NCBI GenBank assembly: GCA_950295325.1
Contig: OX485805.1
Span: 52,414,758-52,478,757, forward strand
DNA length: 64,000 nt
Source of the DNA: Polytrichum commune
Taxonomy: Eukaryota > Streptophyta > Polytrichopsida > Polytrichales > Polytrichaceae
Direction of reading: 5' to 3'
Shown here piece by piece: positions 34,311 to 47,095 of this stretch. Numbering within the stretch: the stretch's first letter is position 1; every line of letters begins with the position of its first letter. The translations under genes were made by a program, and so were the position numbers. Under the pieces are notes generated by a model, which did not search any database, was not told the origin of the DNA, and saw nothing but the letters and a program-made list of their open reading frames with translations.

Positions 34311-36834
34311 AAAACTAACAATGTGGGATTCACGATAGTAATCAATGTTTTCATCCTCCCTTTCCCACAATTTGGCCTCTCCCTTGGTAAGAGTAATGAA
34401 CATTCACCTAGTACATGTTCAAAGCAACGGCCCTTTGGAGAGGATGAAGACGTTGGTTTCTGTGTAGAGCCCAAGCATTGTTTTTTAAAGACATTTAAAC
34501 CCCTAAACAATGATTAGAGACCCTAAATTAATTTGAATAGGTTTAATTTAGTTTGAATCGATAACTAACTTATAGGGTGAATGTTCACAACACCTATCGA
34601 CAAGGAGGGCAAACTGAGGTGGGAAGGGTGAAAATGTAGAATATTAGTCTAGAGCCCCATATATTGTTATTTCAAAACAGTCAAACCTCTAAGTTGGGAT
34701 CAAAGATTTATATGAAATTCCCATTATAGGGGCATGTCTATATGAAACCAACATCCACCCCACCCAAAACCATACCAAAGCGGGTGAATGTTCACATGAC
34801 CTACCGAGGGGGAAGGGGGCGTGAACATGGGGAAGGGGAGGGTAAAGACATTGAAACTATTGTATAGATTGGGAGTTGTTGTTTTTTGAGAGAATGACCT
34901 TTGAATCAATGTTAGAGACCATGAATTAATTTAATGGGCTGAAATTGGGTTGACTCAACATCCAACCTATATAGATTCTTTTGTAAAGTTTTGTTTCGGT
35001 CCCCCCCCCTTCTCTTCCTTTCTACGACCCACTTAGTAGATGTTACGAAATCACACAAGAGGCAGTTCGATTCCCAACTTTGAAATCTCCTCTCTACTCG
35101 ACAAAAAAAACTTGCAAGATGGTCAACTGTCCCATGTGCTTTGGCGTTGGCTTATTTCTGTCTCAACAAAAAGAAAAGAAAAAGAAAAGAAAAAAGCACA
35201 CACACACACACACACACACAAGAACCTATGAGACAAATTTGTATTTCACCCCGATGGTATGTGTTGGAGAGAGGGAATGGCTGCATAAGAGTGTACCTCT
35301 CATCCATCCAACATAGAAACTCTACCCCTATGCATTTGTGGCACATTCTTCTTGAATGGAAGGACTAGACTAGTTCAAAGTCCTTCAAAATTCCGATTTG
35401 AAATGAACTAAACACAATGACATCCACTCTAGGTGAGAATATTGTTTCAAGGGCCTTACGATGGACAACCGAGAGGGTCACTCGTATACAATAAACTCCT
35501 CTCTCCACCATTGTGACACGTAATCAGTTTTTGGAGCCGTGTTGCTGACGTGGCAACTTCCTAGTGGTCCGTTCGGATAGAGATTCTAAACCATATTATG
35601 CACTCTCCTTCCTAATAATATGTTGAACCGGTCGTTGTGGGAGCAATAAAGCTCCCAAAATGGGCGACACCTAGTAATTAATGTTTGGAATATAGTATAT
35701 GGTCATAAATGTGGGACCGGCACCACATTACAACCAATAAATCGATCTCCAAACACTGCATAACATTATTCAGATCCATAACAATGTTACGTGGGACTGA
35801 TGATATTTCACGTAGTGTTCATGGATATTCCCCACATTCAATCTAAAATGATTGGTAGTTTTCCTGAATTCTTGAGTGTGAACTGGTTATCTCCCAAACT
35901 CAACCGGTTCATCTATGACTAGTGGTCGGTTCATCCCGTTCATTAAAGCAAAGGCAAAGAAAAAAGTAAAAAAAGGAAAAAAGAATAATAAGTTATAAGT
36001 TACTTATTACACCCTACAAACAAAAGGCTCCTCTCTCACTCTCTAGGTAGATGGGCTTTAAGTGGTTCGTTTTCTTAATCGGACCCCTCTATTTTCATTG
36101 GTATGTGGTTCGGTGTGGAATATGTCTTCAAATATTAATAACTACTTTACAATCAATAGTGAACACAATTGGGAGGACCTACATTAAGAAACCGACAAAC
36201 ATGCACTTCATATAACCATAACTAAATTAGGGGATGTCCGATTTTCATTATGGTTTTTGCAAATGTTTCATCGTAGATTTGCTAGTGCAAGATGAGTTTT
36301 GTTGTGTAAATATAATCGACATGAGTCGGAGAAACATGAAAAACAAACCAAATAACATCCACATACCTCGATACAAAACCAACATTCATTCCATCCTAAA
36401 CCAAGCGAAGGCAAAGGCAAAGAAAACGAAGAAGGATTAATAAGTTACAAAGTTACTTGTTACTCCCCACAAACAAAGGATCCCCTGCTTTCCTTTGTGT
36501 AGTTTGGCCTCTCTCTCTCTCTCTCTCTCTAATGATACATAATCAACATTCACTCACCCAAAACCAAGCAAAGGCAAAGGCAAAGGCAAAGAAAAGGGAT
36601 TGTTAAATTGACTACACATTCGTTAAAACGACCATAGTCAATATGTGCGGTGTCAACTAGGGAGTCAACTAGGCTTGGACTTGTCATCCAAGTTGGCCAA
36701 GTACGACTTATCAATTTTGACACAGAATTGATACCTTGCTCCTGTTCATGTGTGCGATGAGAAACCAAATTTTGACAGGGGGGACATGTCTATGTGCTCG
36801 TTTTTAACAAAGTATGCGGTGGATTTAACGATTC
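34311..36834. repeat. Gene-free region of family I fragments and simple repeats
   Basis: Includes (CA)12 at 35197-35220, a family I piece at 35040-35450 (CCTCTCATCCATCCAACATA) and several copies of AACCAAGC-AAGGCAAAGGCAAAG near 36405 and 36547. The module TAATAAGTTACAAGTTACT-ATTAC with CAAAGG-TCC stands near 35990 and 36440, with a (CT)n run near 36511-36531. No gene recognised. Confidence 0.55.
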
Positions 36835-36894
36835 CCTAAAGAAAAAGAAGGGAGTAATAAGTTACAAGTTACATAATACTCCCCACAAACCAAA

Positions 36895-36937
<43 letters not shown>

Positions 36938-37110
36938 CCCCCCCTCCCTTCCCTTTCTCTTTCTCTTTCTCTCTCTCTCTCTCTCTGGAGCAAAGAGGCA
37001 AGCAGGCAACAGACAGACAGACAGGAGAGAGGGACAGACAGAGACCGAAGAGAGAAGAAAGAGGTTGGCTGAGCGCGTCTGCTGCGTCGCGCACCCGCTC
37101 TTTCTCTCTC
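36835..37110 (+). promoter_or_regulatory. CT-rich promoter/5' leader of the hnRNP gene
   Basis: A family I module (GGAGTAATAAGTTACAAGTTAC, ACTCCCCACAAACCAAAGG) runs into (CT)n at 36896-36932, a C/T-rich stretch, another CT run at about 36960-36986, and GACAGA repeats. GC-rich sequence of promoter or 5' UTR type follows to the ATG at 37528. Plant core promoters often carry pyrimidine patches. A 5' UTR intron between about 37210 and 37470 is possible but undecided. Confidence 0.45.
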
Positions 37111-37527
37111 TCTCTCGCCCTCCCTCTTTTTGCCTCCTCGGCGAGCGTGGACCAGTTCTCGCCCGGCCGCTTGCCTCATGCTTCCACGCTCCTGGCCATC
37201 GCCATCTCTTCTGGTACGTAGGCCGTTCCCAGCGCTCTCTTCCGACCCTCTCCGATCAACTTGTCGAGGCGTATTGTGGGTTTTCTTCTTGATCTAGGGT
37301 TTGGTAGTTACAAAAGGGGTAGGGTTCGCTTCTCCTTCTTGGCAACTACTTACCGCGCGGGGGCTTGGTTGGTAGGGCGGGGGAGTTACATTGCATTACA
37401 TTGTGGTTGTGGTTGTGAAAGGGTTTGGTGTCTGGTGATGGTTTGTGATGATGCTTCTGTGTTTGTGTGCGTAGGGTGGTGGGGTTTGAAGACGCAAGGG
37501 GGCTGGTAGGACAGGTTAGGATTGGGG

Positions 37528-39270
37528 ATGGACTCTGACCAGGGGAAGCTCTTCATCGGAGGCATATCATGGGAGACAACCGAGGAGAAGTTGCGGGACT
37601 ATTTCAAGAGTTACGGGGAGGTTGCGGAGACTGTGATCATGAAGGACAGGGCTACAGGGCGTGCTCGAGGGTTTGGATTCGTCATCTTCTCCGACCCTAC
37701 TGTAGCGGATCGGGTGGTGCTGGAGAAGCATACCATTGATGGGAGAACGGTAAGTTTAAGTTTAAGCCTCTCTCTCTCTCTCTATGTGACATACCTATGT
37801 GGAATGTGGTGGTGGTGATGTGTGTGAGGGTTTGTGATAGTTACTACACATGAGGGGAGGGGGAATGAAGGAATGCAGAAAAAGGCTTTATGTCATAGTT
37901 TATAACTTAGTTTAGCTGTCTGTCTTTCTTAAACTTTCTCTATCTAGGTGGAAGCGAAAAAAGCCGTGCCGAGGGATGAGCAGCAAAATGTCCCTAGGAG
38001 CAACAACCAAGGGGGCACAGGGCCCGCGTCGTCTCTCACTAGGACAAAGAAGATATTTGTGGGGGGCTTAGCCTCAACAGTTACTGAGGATGACTTCAAA
38101 AAGTATTTCGAGCAGTTTGGTACTATTACAGATGTGGTTGTAATGTATGACCACAATACTCAAAGGCCTCGTGGGTTTGGCTTCATCACGTTTGATTCTG
38201 AGGATGCAGTTGAAAATGTGATCACAAAGTCTTTCCATGAGCTCAACGAGAAGATGGTGGAGGTGAAGAAAGCCATCCCCAAGGAGCTGTCTGCAGGAAC
38301 CGGCGGGGGTCGGGCTGCCGGTGGTTTTGGAGGCGGAGGGCGAGGTGGGAACTATGGATCTGGCTATGGCCAAGGCTACTCCAGCCCCGTTGGCGGCAGT
38401 GGCTATGGCAGCCGAGGAGATGTCCGGTATGGCCAGGTCTCTGGAGGCAGGGGTGGTTATGCCGGATATGGTGCGGCAGGCTATGGAAGTGCTGGCTATG
38501 GGAGCAGTGGGTATGGTGCTGGTATGAATGGAGGCTATGGCGGAAGTGGTTATGGGAATGGAGGTTATGGCAGTGCTGGAGGGAGCTTTGGAAGTGCGGG
38601 CTACACCAGCAATCCAAGCGCAGGTGGATATGGTAGTACTGGCGGGTATGGTAGCGGAGGTGCTGTTAGTGGTGGTTATGGCAGTGCACCTGCTGGAGGG
38701 AGAAGTGCTTGGGGAAGTGGAGCAGCAGGTTATGGTGCAGGTGGAAGCTCGACGCCCTACGGAGGCACTGGTGCTGGGAGCATGAGCGGATATGGCAATG
38801 CGGCCTGGGGGACAACTGGGGCTGGTGTAGGTCAGGCTACTGGGAGCACCACTGGATATGGGAGTGGTGGATATGGCTATGGAAGCAGTGATAGTGGTTA
38901 TGGATCCTCTGGATATGGTGGACGGGGAAGTGGCTATGGATCTGGTGCGGGATATGGAAGCTCAGCAGGTGGAACAGGCAGTGCGAGCTTTGCTGGAGGC
39001 TACGGGGATGCTTACACATCAGGATACTCAGACAATACTTGGAGATCAGCTGGAACCGATTCCTACAGTGCCAACCCAACAGGATCAGTGGGTGCTGGAA
39101 GTGGTGGGGGCTACAGTATTGGGGGTGGTGGCGCTGGTGGCGCTGAAGCGGCCGTTAATGGAACCACGGCTGGCTATGGGGGAGGCTATGGTGTAGCTGG
39201 CAGGCAGACACAGCGAGGTCCTGATGCTCGTTTCAGGCCCTACCCTGCTGCTGGTGACCGCACTGGATAG
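37528..39270 (+). CDS. Two-RRM glycine-rich hnRNP (RBGD/RNP1 type)
   Basis: Two coding exons, 37528-37749 and 37948-39270, joined in phase 0 (222 + 1323 nt), give 514 aa. RRM1 has RNP2 LFIGGI at 8-13 and RNP1 RGFGFVIF at 47-54. RRM2 has RNP2 IFVGGL at 110-115 and RNP1 RGFGFITF at 149-156. From about residue 195 the protein is low-complexity Gly/Ser/Tyr/Ala with many GYG, SGYG and GSAGYG repeats, a prion-like tail of the kind that drives condensation. It is a plant nuclear/cytoplasmic RNA-binding protein related to animal hnRNP A/B and Musashi, likely acting in splicing, export or stress-granule biology. The start is the ATG of MDSDQ; no better upstream ATG is in frame. The paralogue cannot be named from sequence alone. 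Confidence 0.92.
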
Positions 39271-42200
39271 TTACTGCATACCAACTTTAGAGGGACAGGA
39301 TATGTTCATAAGGTCTTTCGCTTACGAAACTAGTTCTTAGCTTTTGTGCGCATAGGTTATTAGCCTTGGACCAGTTTGTTCCCAGGGTTCGTGTGACATG
39401 ATGACTACTGCTAATCGATCATTTGCAGATGCCCGTTTTCTCTGGACAAGGGAGGAGAGCATCTGGTTGAAAATTTTGCAACTTTTTCTTATGTTGAAGG
39501 GTGCAGGCTGAGGATTTTGTGCTCTTATCCTAGGTGGTAGTGCGTAGTAGTTAGTAAAGTAGGTCGCAGTTTAAATGGTGTTCTAGAGCACAGGATAGAG
39601 GCGTTAGATATGCTGTAGGCAGGGGGCTCGCTGTTCCTTTTCTTGTAGCATCATAAACAGTCAGTTTCTGTTTCTCCCATTTATACCTCTGGTCATGCTA
39701 ACTAGGACTGTTGGCTGCTTCCCGGGATGTTGCAGGCCATCTTAATTGCTTTTGTAATGTGTAGCTTTAATATAAGTGTAGGCTGGAACTTGCTGCTCTG
39801 ATGGGCTGTATGATGGTTATTTGGCGCTATATTGGATTTTGTTGAGTTGTCTAAAGTATGGGTAATGACGTGCGGAGTGGAAGAATAGGCTATGTCAACC
39901 TGCATGTACCCATCATGCTAGGGCAGCGATAATGACCGAGAGTTGTGTCCTTATGTTAAGCTCTACGAATATTTGATGTTCACTACTTTGAGAATCTCTT
40001 TTGAGACAATTCACAGCTGAGAGTAGTTCCATTTTATTTGTCAGTGAGGAGTGGATGGGAATATTGATGTGTGGTTCCTTTTTGTCCTCCTGAATACAGG
40101 GGTTGCTGCCTAGTCTTTTTAGGGGACGCTATCTCGACTCTTTGAACATGGTCTGAAGCCAGGAGCGCTCATGGCCGAATTGTGAAACCAAATGTTTGGT
40201 TTGTCGGGCCTTCAAAAGCAAGATAGGAAATAGATAACATGCCCAATGGGAGAAATAATTTTGATTTATGTAGTCAGCTGGACAATGTTACTTACCAGAT
40301 TGTTCATTTTTTTTTCTTTTTTTTTTGTTTGCAAGAGAGGAGTATCTTGGATTGCTAGCATTTTAGTCTGGCATATCCGTGCACCAAGGAATGCCATTAG
40401 TAAATTCATTTGCATTGATTTCAGCACTGATGAGAGACTTTGGCTTCAGATACTGTTCGTTATAGCTTGTGGATTATATGGTGCCTGATGTACAAGCCTG
40501 CATGTTTACGGCTTTGTAGACTCAAATTTTTAGCCCCAGATGTACAAAAACCTGGTGTCAAAACTGATGGAGATATGAACAAGCCCTGTTCGATATGATC
40601 CAGTGTTGTGAAGCTGGAAGTGGTGGATAGACCTCTTGTCTTCTTTTCACTATTTTATCCAGTGTTCTTGAAATAGCAATTAGGTCTGGACAGCATTTGG
40701 CCTGAACTTCATTGTTGCAGTTGCTGGAAATTTCACCTGTGATACAATATCTTGAGTCAATATCTTGGGCTCCAGATTCTTCATGTGCTTTCTTGTCACT
40801 TGTGATTCTTTTTCTTTTCTCTTCCTAAATGTATGGGTGTGGTAGAATGAAACATCCACTATACCAATCTTACTGAAGCGAAGTCTTGCTTTGGTTCCTC
40901 CCTAGTTCAGGACGTTGCAGCTTGCGCACATGCTTGCTACTGTAGTGATGTATTTAGTTTTCCGGTCCTTCTTGCAGTGGCAGATGTATACTGTTGTAAG
41001 TTTACTTTTATTATTATTATTATTTTACATGCTCTTGTTATTTTGTTCTTCAACCAGCTCTACTTAGTAGCTCTTCTTCTCAACTACTTCTGAAGATAGC
41101 GGCACTGAATAGCTTTGGTGTCAGTTAGTTGGTGCTTCAGTGTCATTTTAGTTGGTGACTAGGTAAAAATTTCAAGTTTGTTCTCCATGGATTCTTCTCT
41201 CCTGATTCCCTTGTGTTGAACTCGAGGTCATAGAAGATGCACTAATACAACAAATTGCTTTGGTCTTCCCCGCTACCTCTGGAGATACAGCATAAACTCG
41301 AAACAAGGGTACATTGAGAACAACTTATGAAGTCTGGGATGCTGTGGAAGGTGTCTTCCTCCTTGCAGATTGTTTAGCTTTTGCTGCATGTCTGATGGGT
41401 TTCCTGTTCCATTCTATAGATTTTTATTGCTTGCCATGGAGTATATTTATGTACGCCTGTAATTTCTTTTAAGTTGACCATCTATCTCACTTGGAGATGC
41501 TTACAAGGATATAGTGTTGCTACAAGGTAACAGTCTAACCTTGTTAATATGACACATTCTTGCAAGACCAAACTGTGTAGTTCAAAATTCCTTCGTTTAT
41601 ATGACTGACATTTAGAATTTCCATTTTGTCATATTAAAGAGGTAGGTAATGCTAAAATTCCTTTCACCTATGTTATGTACATCTAAAATAAATCCATTTC
41701 ACTTGGGAACTTCACTTATCATTGGGAACTTAATGATAATTAGGTTAATACTGTAGAATGGACATGGTTAGGGTTAGAGTGGCGTCCTGCCTAGTATGTT
41801 GCCTTGTACACGGGTGATATAATATCACCAATATCTTGATGCTAAACGTCATGCATCATTGTTGTCTAGTTTCTTATTAGAGAGCTCTTTATATTTTGGT
41901 GTTAATGAAATGATTAGTTTTCAAAAGTTAGTGGCGAATTTAGATAAGATGACAGTTGTTAACTTGGGTAGGCAACACCATAGATCTTTGGACTCTTATT
42001 TCAAGAGATCTTGAGATTATTTGTATTTGTTCGGAGTTATAAATTATAATTTCAGACCATCTACATTGCTTAAACTTGTTGTATAAAATTTTAGGCTCCT
42101 ACTACTTATGTTTTCACGTTCCCTCAATAATACGACAACTTTATGCCATTTGTCATAGTAATGAGAAGAGGACACCTCGATAGTACGATTATTTTTTTAT

Positions 42201-43024
42201 TTTTATTTTTGGTGTTCCCAAACGTGTCATACTAAAGAGGGAGAACAGTAGTGGAGTTGTCGAAAGGTGTGCCATGTTGAAGCAGGATATCTTCAAGAGT
42301 ATATTCAAGTTCACAGGTACAAGCAAACTTTCACTACAAGTACTGAGTTGGGTGATTCTTGTCTGAAAAGTGGCCTGGCCAACTTGAAAAACTTGCATGT
42401 CCCGTCCACTTGGAATGCACTCTGTTGTAGACTTGTGTCCGCTTGTAAACAACGACTAATTCATTCTTCACACCTCTTCGAAATTCCACGAGTGAATGTC
42501 TATGGAATCACATATCCATGTGAAAGTTTTCTAAACTTCTTAGGGTTCCACTTCAAATCCAAGATGCATTAAAGGTTAGGATTTAGGGGCAGCATACATA
42601 GAGCGGAGGATCTGATAGACAGTGGTTGGATAAGAATATACTAAATTAGGCAGCTTTCCTCCTCACTTATTCTAAAAGATCAATTATTGTTTCTCAATCT
42701 CATCTTGTGATGGCACGCAAACCAACTTCTCCACTTGGATTAAAATGCTGGGATTCGGTGTGAGAGCATTATGGTAGAGGGTGTTTTATCCAACACCCCA
42801 TCCAAAAGCAACACCTATACACGCCTCCTAATCTCGTACTGGTAACACACCTTATATTGTGTAAATGTTTTTGGTGTAAAGTGGAGGTGGATTTGGGTGA
42901 AAAATAAGGTGGTTTAAGGAATATGTAGGGTTGGTATTGGGTGAAAGTGGGATTGGATTTGGGTCATGTCACTTTTGATCCTATAATGCTGTTGAAAATG
43001 AGGCACGTTTCGTGTTGGAATGTT
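39271..43024. other. hnRNP 3' UTR and downstream intergenic region
   Basis: At least the first few hundred bases should be hnRNP 3' UTR. The base composition stays like transcribed sequence to about 41.6 kb (T-rich, few repeats, acceptor-like TTTGCAG at 39423-39429), so a long or spliced 3' UTR is possible. A 101-aa frame at 42267-42572 has no recognised motif and was not called. Confidence 0.4.
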
Positions 43025-43262
43025 CTGTTTATAACACCATTAGAGATAAGTCTCCACCATTATTTGAGAACGTAGTTCCAGGGTGCCTCAAGTCTTTCTT
43101 TTGATTAGACCATCAAGTTGGCATTATCTCACGGAGGCTATTGCACTCCGCCACTCTAGAGAATCATTTGGTTTGAAACCATCTTGATGTGCTTTTAGAA
43201 CCATTGGCCTCTTTGACTCCCGGACTTTCAAATCAATTTCGATTTATTTCATTTCAATTCTG
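43025..43262 (-). repeat. Dispersed repeat K, copy 2 (inverted)
   Basis: The reverse complement matches 2446-2665 over its whole length. No terminal repeats or coding remnant seen. Confidence 0.55.
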
Positions 43263-44379
43263 CTATATCTAAGACAAATTGCTAAGCTAACCAAGGATAC
43301 CACTAATCCAAATGGACTCCAAAAATTGGTTAAGTTGCTTAAAGTGTTGGTTTAAGCACCCTCGACCTTGTTGTTAGCGGAGGTAGTCTTGAACCCTTGC
43401 AAACCTACCTCATCATATAGAGCACTACTTGTCAAACTCTTATGAAATAAAATCCATGATCATTTATCAAAGTTTAGGGGCTCCATTGCACCCAATATAT
43501 GGCCTCTTCATGTCAATAAGACTTGAGCAAAATGTGGAGCATTCAAATGGGATCATTGGTGTGACGATGTAATAGATTAAACTATTTATGTCCCAAGCAA
43601 GACCGAGGAGCTCACTCTTGCCATGAAAGTGCTCTAGATCGTCACCGCGCGTAGTCATTTAGGCTTCCCACTTGGTATGGAGATTTTAATTATGTGTTGT
43701 ATATAAAACATTCGTGAAAGTCACACATGCTTTGGCTTGGATATGAAGGAGAACAAATCTAAAGTGTGGTTGAAGCTTCCAAAATAACACTAAAGGCATG
43801 ATCAAGTTTTTTTTGCCCATGGACCTAATTGCATGTTTTAGGTGTCAATTGTCTTTAGTAGTTTGGGCAACACTCCCGCAACGATAAGAGTGTTCTAAAA
43901 TCTCCAAGCTCATTAGGATGCAATTAGGGAAAGAAAGGGTACAATGTGCCTTGTTCTAATATGAATATGTTATGTGATCTACTTATGTTATTAATTGGAG
44001 ATGCTTCTTACCATATGCCAAAGCACAAATAGCAACCTGGACCAATTATTGGCTAGGCATAATGTTATTTAACTCTTTACGTGATTTTGGTGCACCCAAG
44101 AATATGTTGGAAATTGTACCTTGTATAATTCCATTGACATTCTTCTTAAAGCCATGTTCAAGGTTGAATATGGCTTTAATATGCATGAGCATGCATCAAA
44201 GGGAAAATAGAGACATGTATAGTCTCACGATGTTGGACCTTAAAATAAGTCACTCTCATAGGTTGCAATCCTTGCCAACCTCTACTATAACACCACCTTA
44301 TTATGTTTGCCTACAAAAAAATAAAAAAATAAAATCAATGATGTCAATTACGAAGAAAATATCACAACGTTGCATGGCA
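43263..44379. other. Unassigned sequence before the Ty3 remnant
   Basis: No clear coding remnant. It may be the more decayed 5' part of the retrotransposon that follows. Confidence 0.4.
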
Positions 44380-45890
44380 TGTTTCATTGGTCGCAACATG
44401 TTTCATCGAATACATCTCGTCATGTTGGGCAACTGTGATTATTTTGGAGTTGTGGAATTATTTTAAATATTTTATTCAAGGATACTCAACACTTGTTGCT
44501 TTCCTTACCAATTTATTTGGAATGATGCTAAGTATAATTGGACTTTTGATTGCTCAAAGGCATTTGCAATTTGAATTATGTGCTAGTCCACCTTCATATG
44601 TTAGCCTTACCCACTTTAGGTGAACCTTTTGAAGTCATTTGCGATGCCTCCACTATTGGTATTGGTGACCAATAGGTTTTGAGAGTCAAATGTTTTCTCT
44701 TGTTGAAAAAAATCATTCCATTGAAGAGCAAGAGCTAATAGCAGTTGTGCAAGCCTTGCACACTTGGCATTGTTATTCGGAAGGTGTGGATTTTGTGGTA
44801 GTTAAACATTTAGACCAAAACTTTATATATAGGTGGGAATGTATCCTATGATGCTTTAGTATTGTCGATCCTTTGAGTCACAACCTGGTAGGATGTAATA
44901 TTTATACTAATATCTTGATCCATGATTCCTTGGCATGTAGAGATGCCAAATTAAGAGCCGCACTGGCTATGAATTGTTTTATGCTGACCTTTGGAGAGTT
45001 AGCTACAAACATTGCGAGCGGTTGGCCCAAAACATTGGCAAATGAAGTATTTAATGGTCTTGAGAGCGTCAATGAACAATCGGATGTTAAGGAACAATCG
45101 ATTTTTCAATCATTGCAAATACACTCACAGTCCATGTTTTAAGGATTTTGATTTTCAATTTTGGTGTTTGGGGAATCCAATAAGGGGTCTTTAAGAGATT
45201 ATATATACTTCATGAGAACCACCATTTGTATAATGGTCATATGGTTTTAATATCGAAGATACTCAAGAGGATTCAAACTTGTATTTAGTAGCCCAAAATG
45301 AGGGATGATGTTCAAAAATAAAAGATCTTGCGATGTTTGGCAACGTAGTAAAATTCTTACTACAAAGTTTGGTTAGTTGCTGCAACCCCTGGAAATCCCT
45401 AAGAGGAAGTTAGAATATGTAAGCATGGACTTCATTGTTGGCTTTACGTTTATGAAACAAGGGTTTGATGCAATCTTTATCTGTGTTGATAAATTGAGCA
45501 AGATGGCCCATTTATGGCTATTATTATAATTGTGACCGCCAAGGAGACCGCAAGATTATTTAGGGAACATGTCTACAACAACATAATATTTTCTTTAAGA
45601 TACTCAGTAATAGAAATGTGAGATTATAGGTAGATTTTGGCAAGAATTTCACTACTTATTAGACACTTTCTTCTTCTTCTTCTTTTTCAAACCAATGGTC
45701 AAACAAAGAGGTTAAATAAATTCCTTGAGGATATGCTTAGGCATTATGCGAGTCCTTCGAAGATGATTGGGATGAATACTTGTTGATGGTTGAATTTGCC
45801 CATAATCATTCTTGACAAGAATCCGTCAAGATTTCATCTTTTCTATTGAACTATGATTAACATCTTCCATATTGCATTGCTTGCTCTCTT
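44380..45890 (+). mobile_element. Ty3/gypsy retrotransposon pol remnant (RT-RNase H-integrase)
   Basis: Broken frames read in the usual order. End of RT: FIQGYSTLVAFLTNL near 44470-44515. RNase H start: EPFEVICDAS near 44623-44652, then EEQELIAVVQALHTWHCYSE near 44717-44780. Integrase core: EYVSMDFIVGF, then FDAIFICVDKLSKMAHL near 45414-45515. Later integrase: FEDDWDEYLLMVEFAHNHS and QESVKISSFLLNYD near 45745-45855. Frameshifts and stops are many, so it is inactive. No LTRs were identified. Confidence 0.82.
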
Positions 45891-46499
45891 GTCATAATAG
45901 AATTGTGCACCAACATTGATGGAAGGCCTCAGCAAGTCTACCAACTTCTCTTTGGTGATGGAGTGCAGTGTTGTATTTCTTGTATCAATGGAGTGTTTTT
46001 GAGGGGGAGGTTAGAAGTTTGAGGAGGCACAAGTAGGGTCAATGTTTATGGAGCCATACTAGATTTTGAAGTTCAATTATGTTGCAACATGGAGGTATTT
46101 TGATAGGATTTTCACCTTCTTAGTCTAACCGCTTATTGATGGCCCACTTGATATGTGATGAGGAGCAGAGGAGCCTTCAAATGGGCACGGGCAATACATG
46201 CGGCCATGGGAAAATATTGTTCATAGAACAAACAAGTTCAAATGGGCCATCAATGAGCATGATATTTGTTATGGGCATGTTCAAACAACAAATAAGGAAA
46301 TATCAATTGGAAAAATGCTTTTCACATTGGATGCTCAGAAACATGAATACTATAAACCCACACTAGCATAAATAAAATATAAAAATACTAGTAATAGTCT
46401 CTACCTTATATATCCCAAAGAGGGTCTACCAAACCATTTCTAAGATGAAAGTAAGCAATTTCATGTTCAGTTTGATGTGTACCACTTTGCAAGTTTTTG
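45891..46499. other. Sequence between two transposon wrecks
   Basis: Possibly the 3' part of the Ty3 element; no motif recognised. Confidence 0.4.
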
Positions 46500-47095
46500 A
46501 AGATAAATCCTCTTTCCAGTTTTGGTTGTGCTTTACTTCCAAAATACCATATGTCAATTGCCTCATTGTTCTTCCTCAATCATCAAATTGTGCATGAATA
46601 TGCACACAAAGACAACATCAGTGATGTCACCAACACACCACTTCATGCACAAGTTGGCCATGACAGCCATTTCGGTTGCAACATTCCAAATGCGCGTTTC
46701 ACATCGTCACCAACAATTTCTTGACACTCGAAGAAGTGTGCCCTTTTGGTGTCTTCAGGTGCAGTAAGCACGGTAAAGACTACATTTGGTGCTCAATACC
46801 ATTAACCACAAACTTCAAGTCCTCATTGTTAGTCTCAAGTATGTTGCGGATCAAATGAAGGTGGTCATTGTACCCTTTGGGCATTCAGGAAAAATGCATG
46901 TCATCTCCACATTGATTGGTCAGCTCCTGCTTCGAGAATGATCGATAGATTCTTGCAAAATGATGTTGCCACTGAACTTGACAGTTCTTCCATGACCAGT
47001 GCATACAATCCAAACTACCAAACATTTTTGGAAAGCCCCTCTCCTTGGTGACAAACATCTGTGTAGTAGTGTCATCAACACCAAGATTGCCCACT
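46500..47095 (-). pseudogene. PIF/Harbinger-type transposase fragment
   Basis: On the minus strand, KERGFPKMFGSLDCMHWSWK matches the conserved GFPGMLGSIDCMHW-WKNCP block holding a catalytic Asp of plant Harbinger transposases. Downstream, after stops and frameshifts, come KFVVNGIEHQM, HFFECQEIVGDDVKRAFGML (the family QE...R-DVERAFGVLQ block) and CIFMHNLMIEEE (the ILHNMIVED block). The N-terminal part is missing. A dead fragment of a DDE transposase. Confidence 0.8.

Noticed and set aside
35040-35100. tRNA-like GTTCGATTCCC
   Set aside because: No matching acceptor, D or anticodon arms could be drawn upstream.
36825-37179. Ser/Leu and Arg/Glu dipeptide-repeat proteins on both strands
   Set aside because: Translations of the CT microsatellite, without conserved sequence.
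38243-39196. His/Ser-rich, Met/Val-rich and other long frames in both directions
   Set aside because: Alternate-frame readings of the Gly-rich hnRNP tail; composition follows the GGY/GGA repeat.
42267-42572. 101-aa open frame
   Set aside because: No recognised motif, no splice context, and overlapping frame on the other strand; not supportable as a gene.
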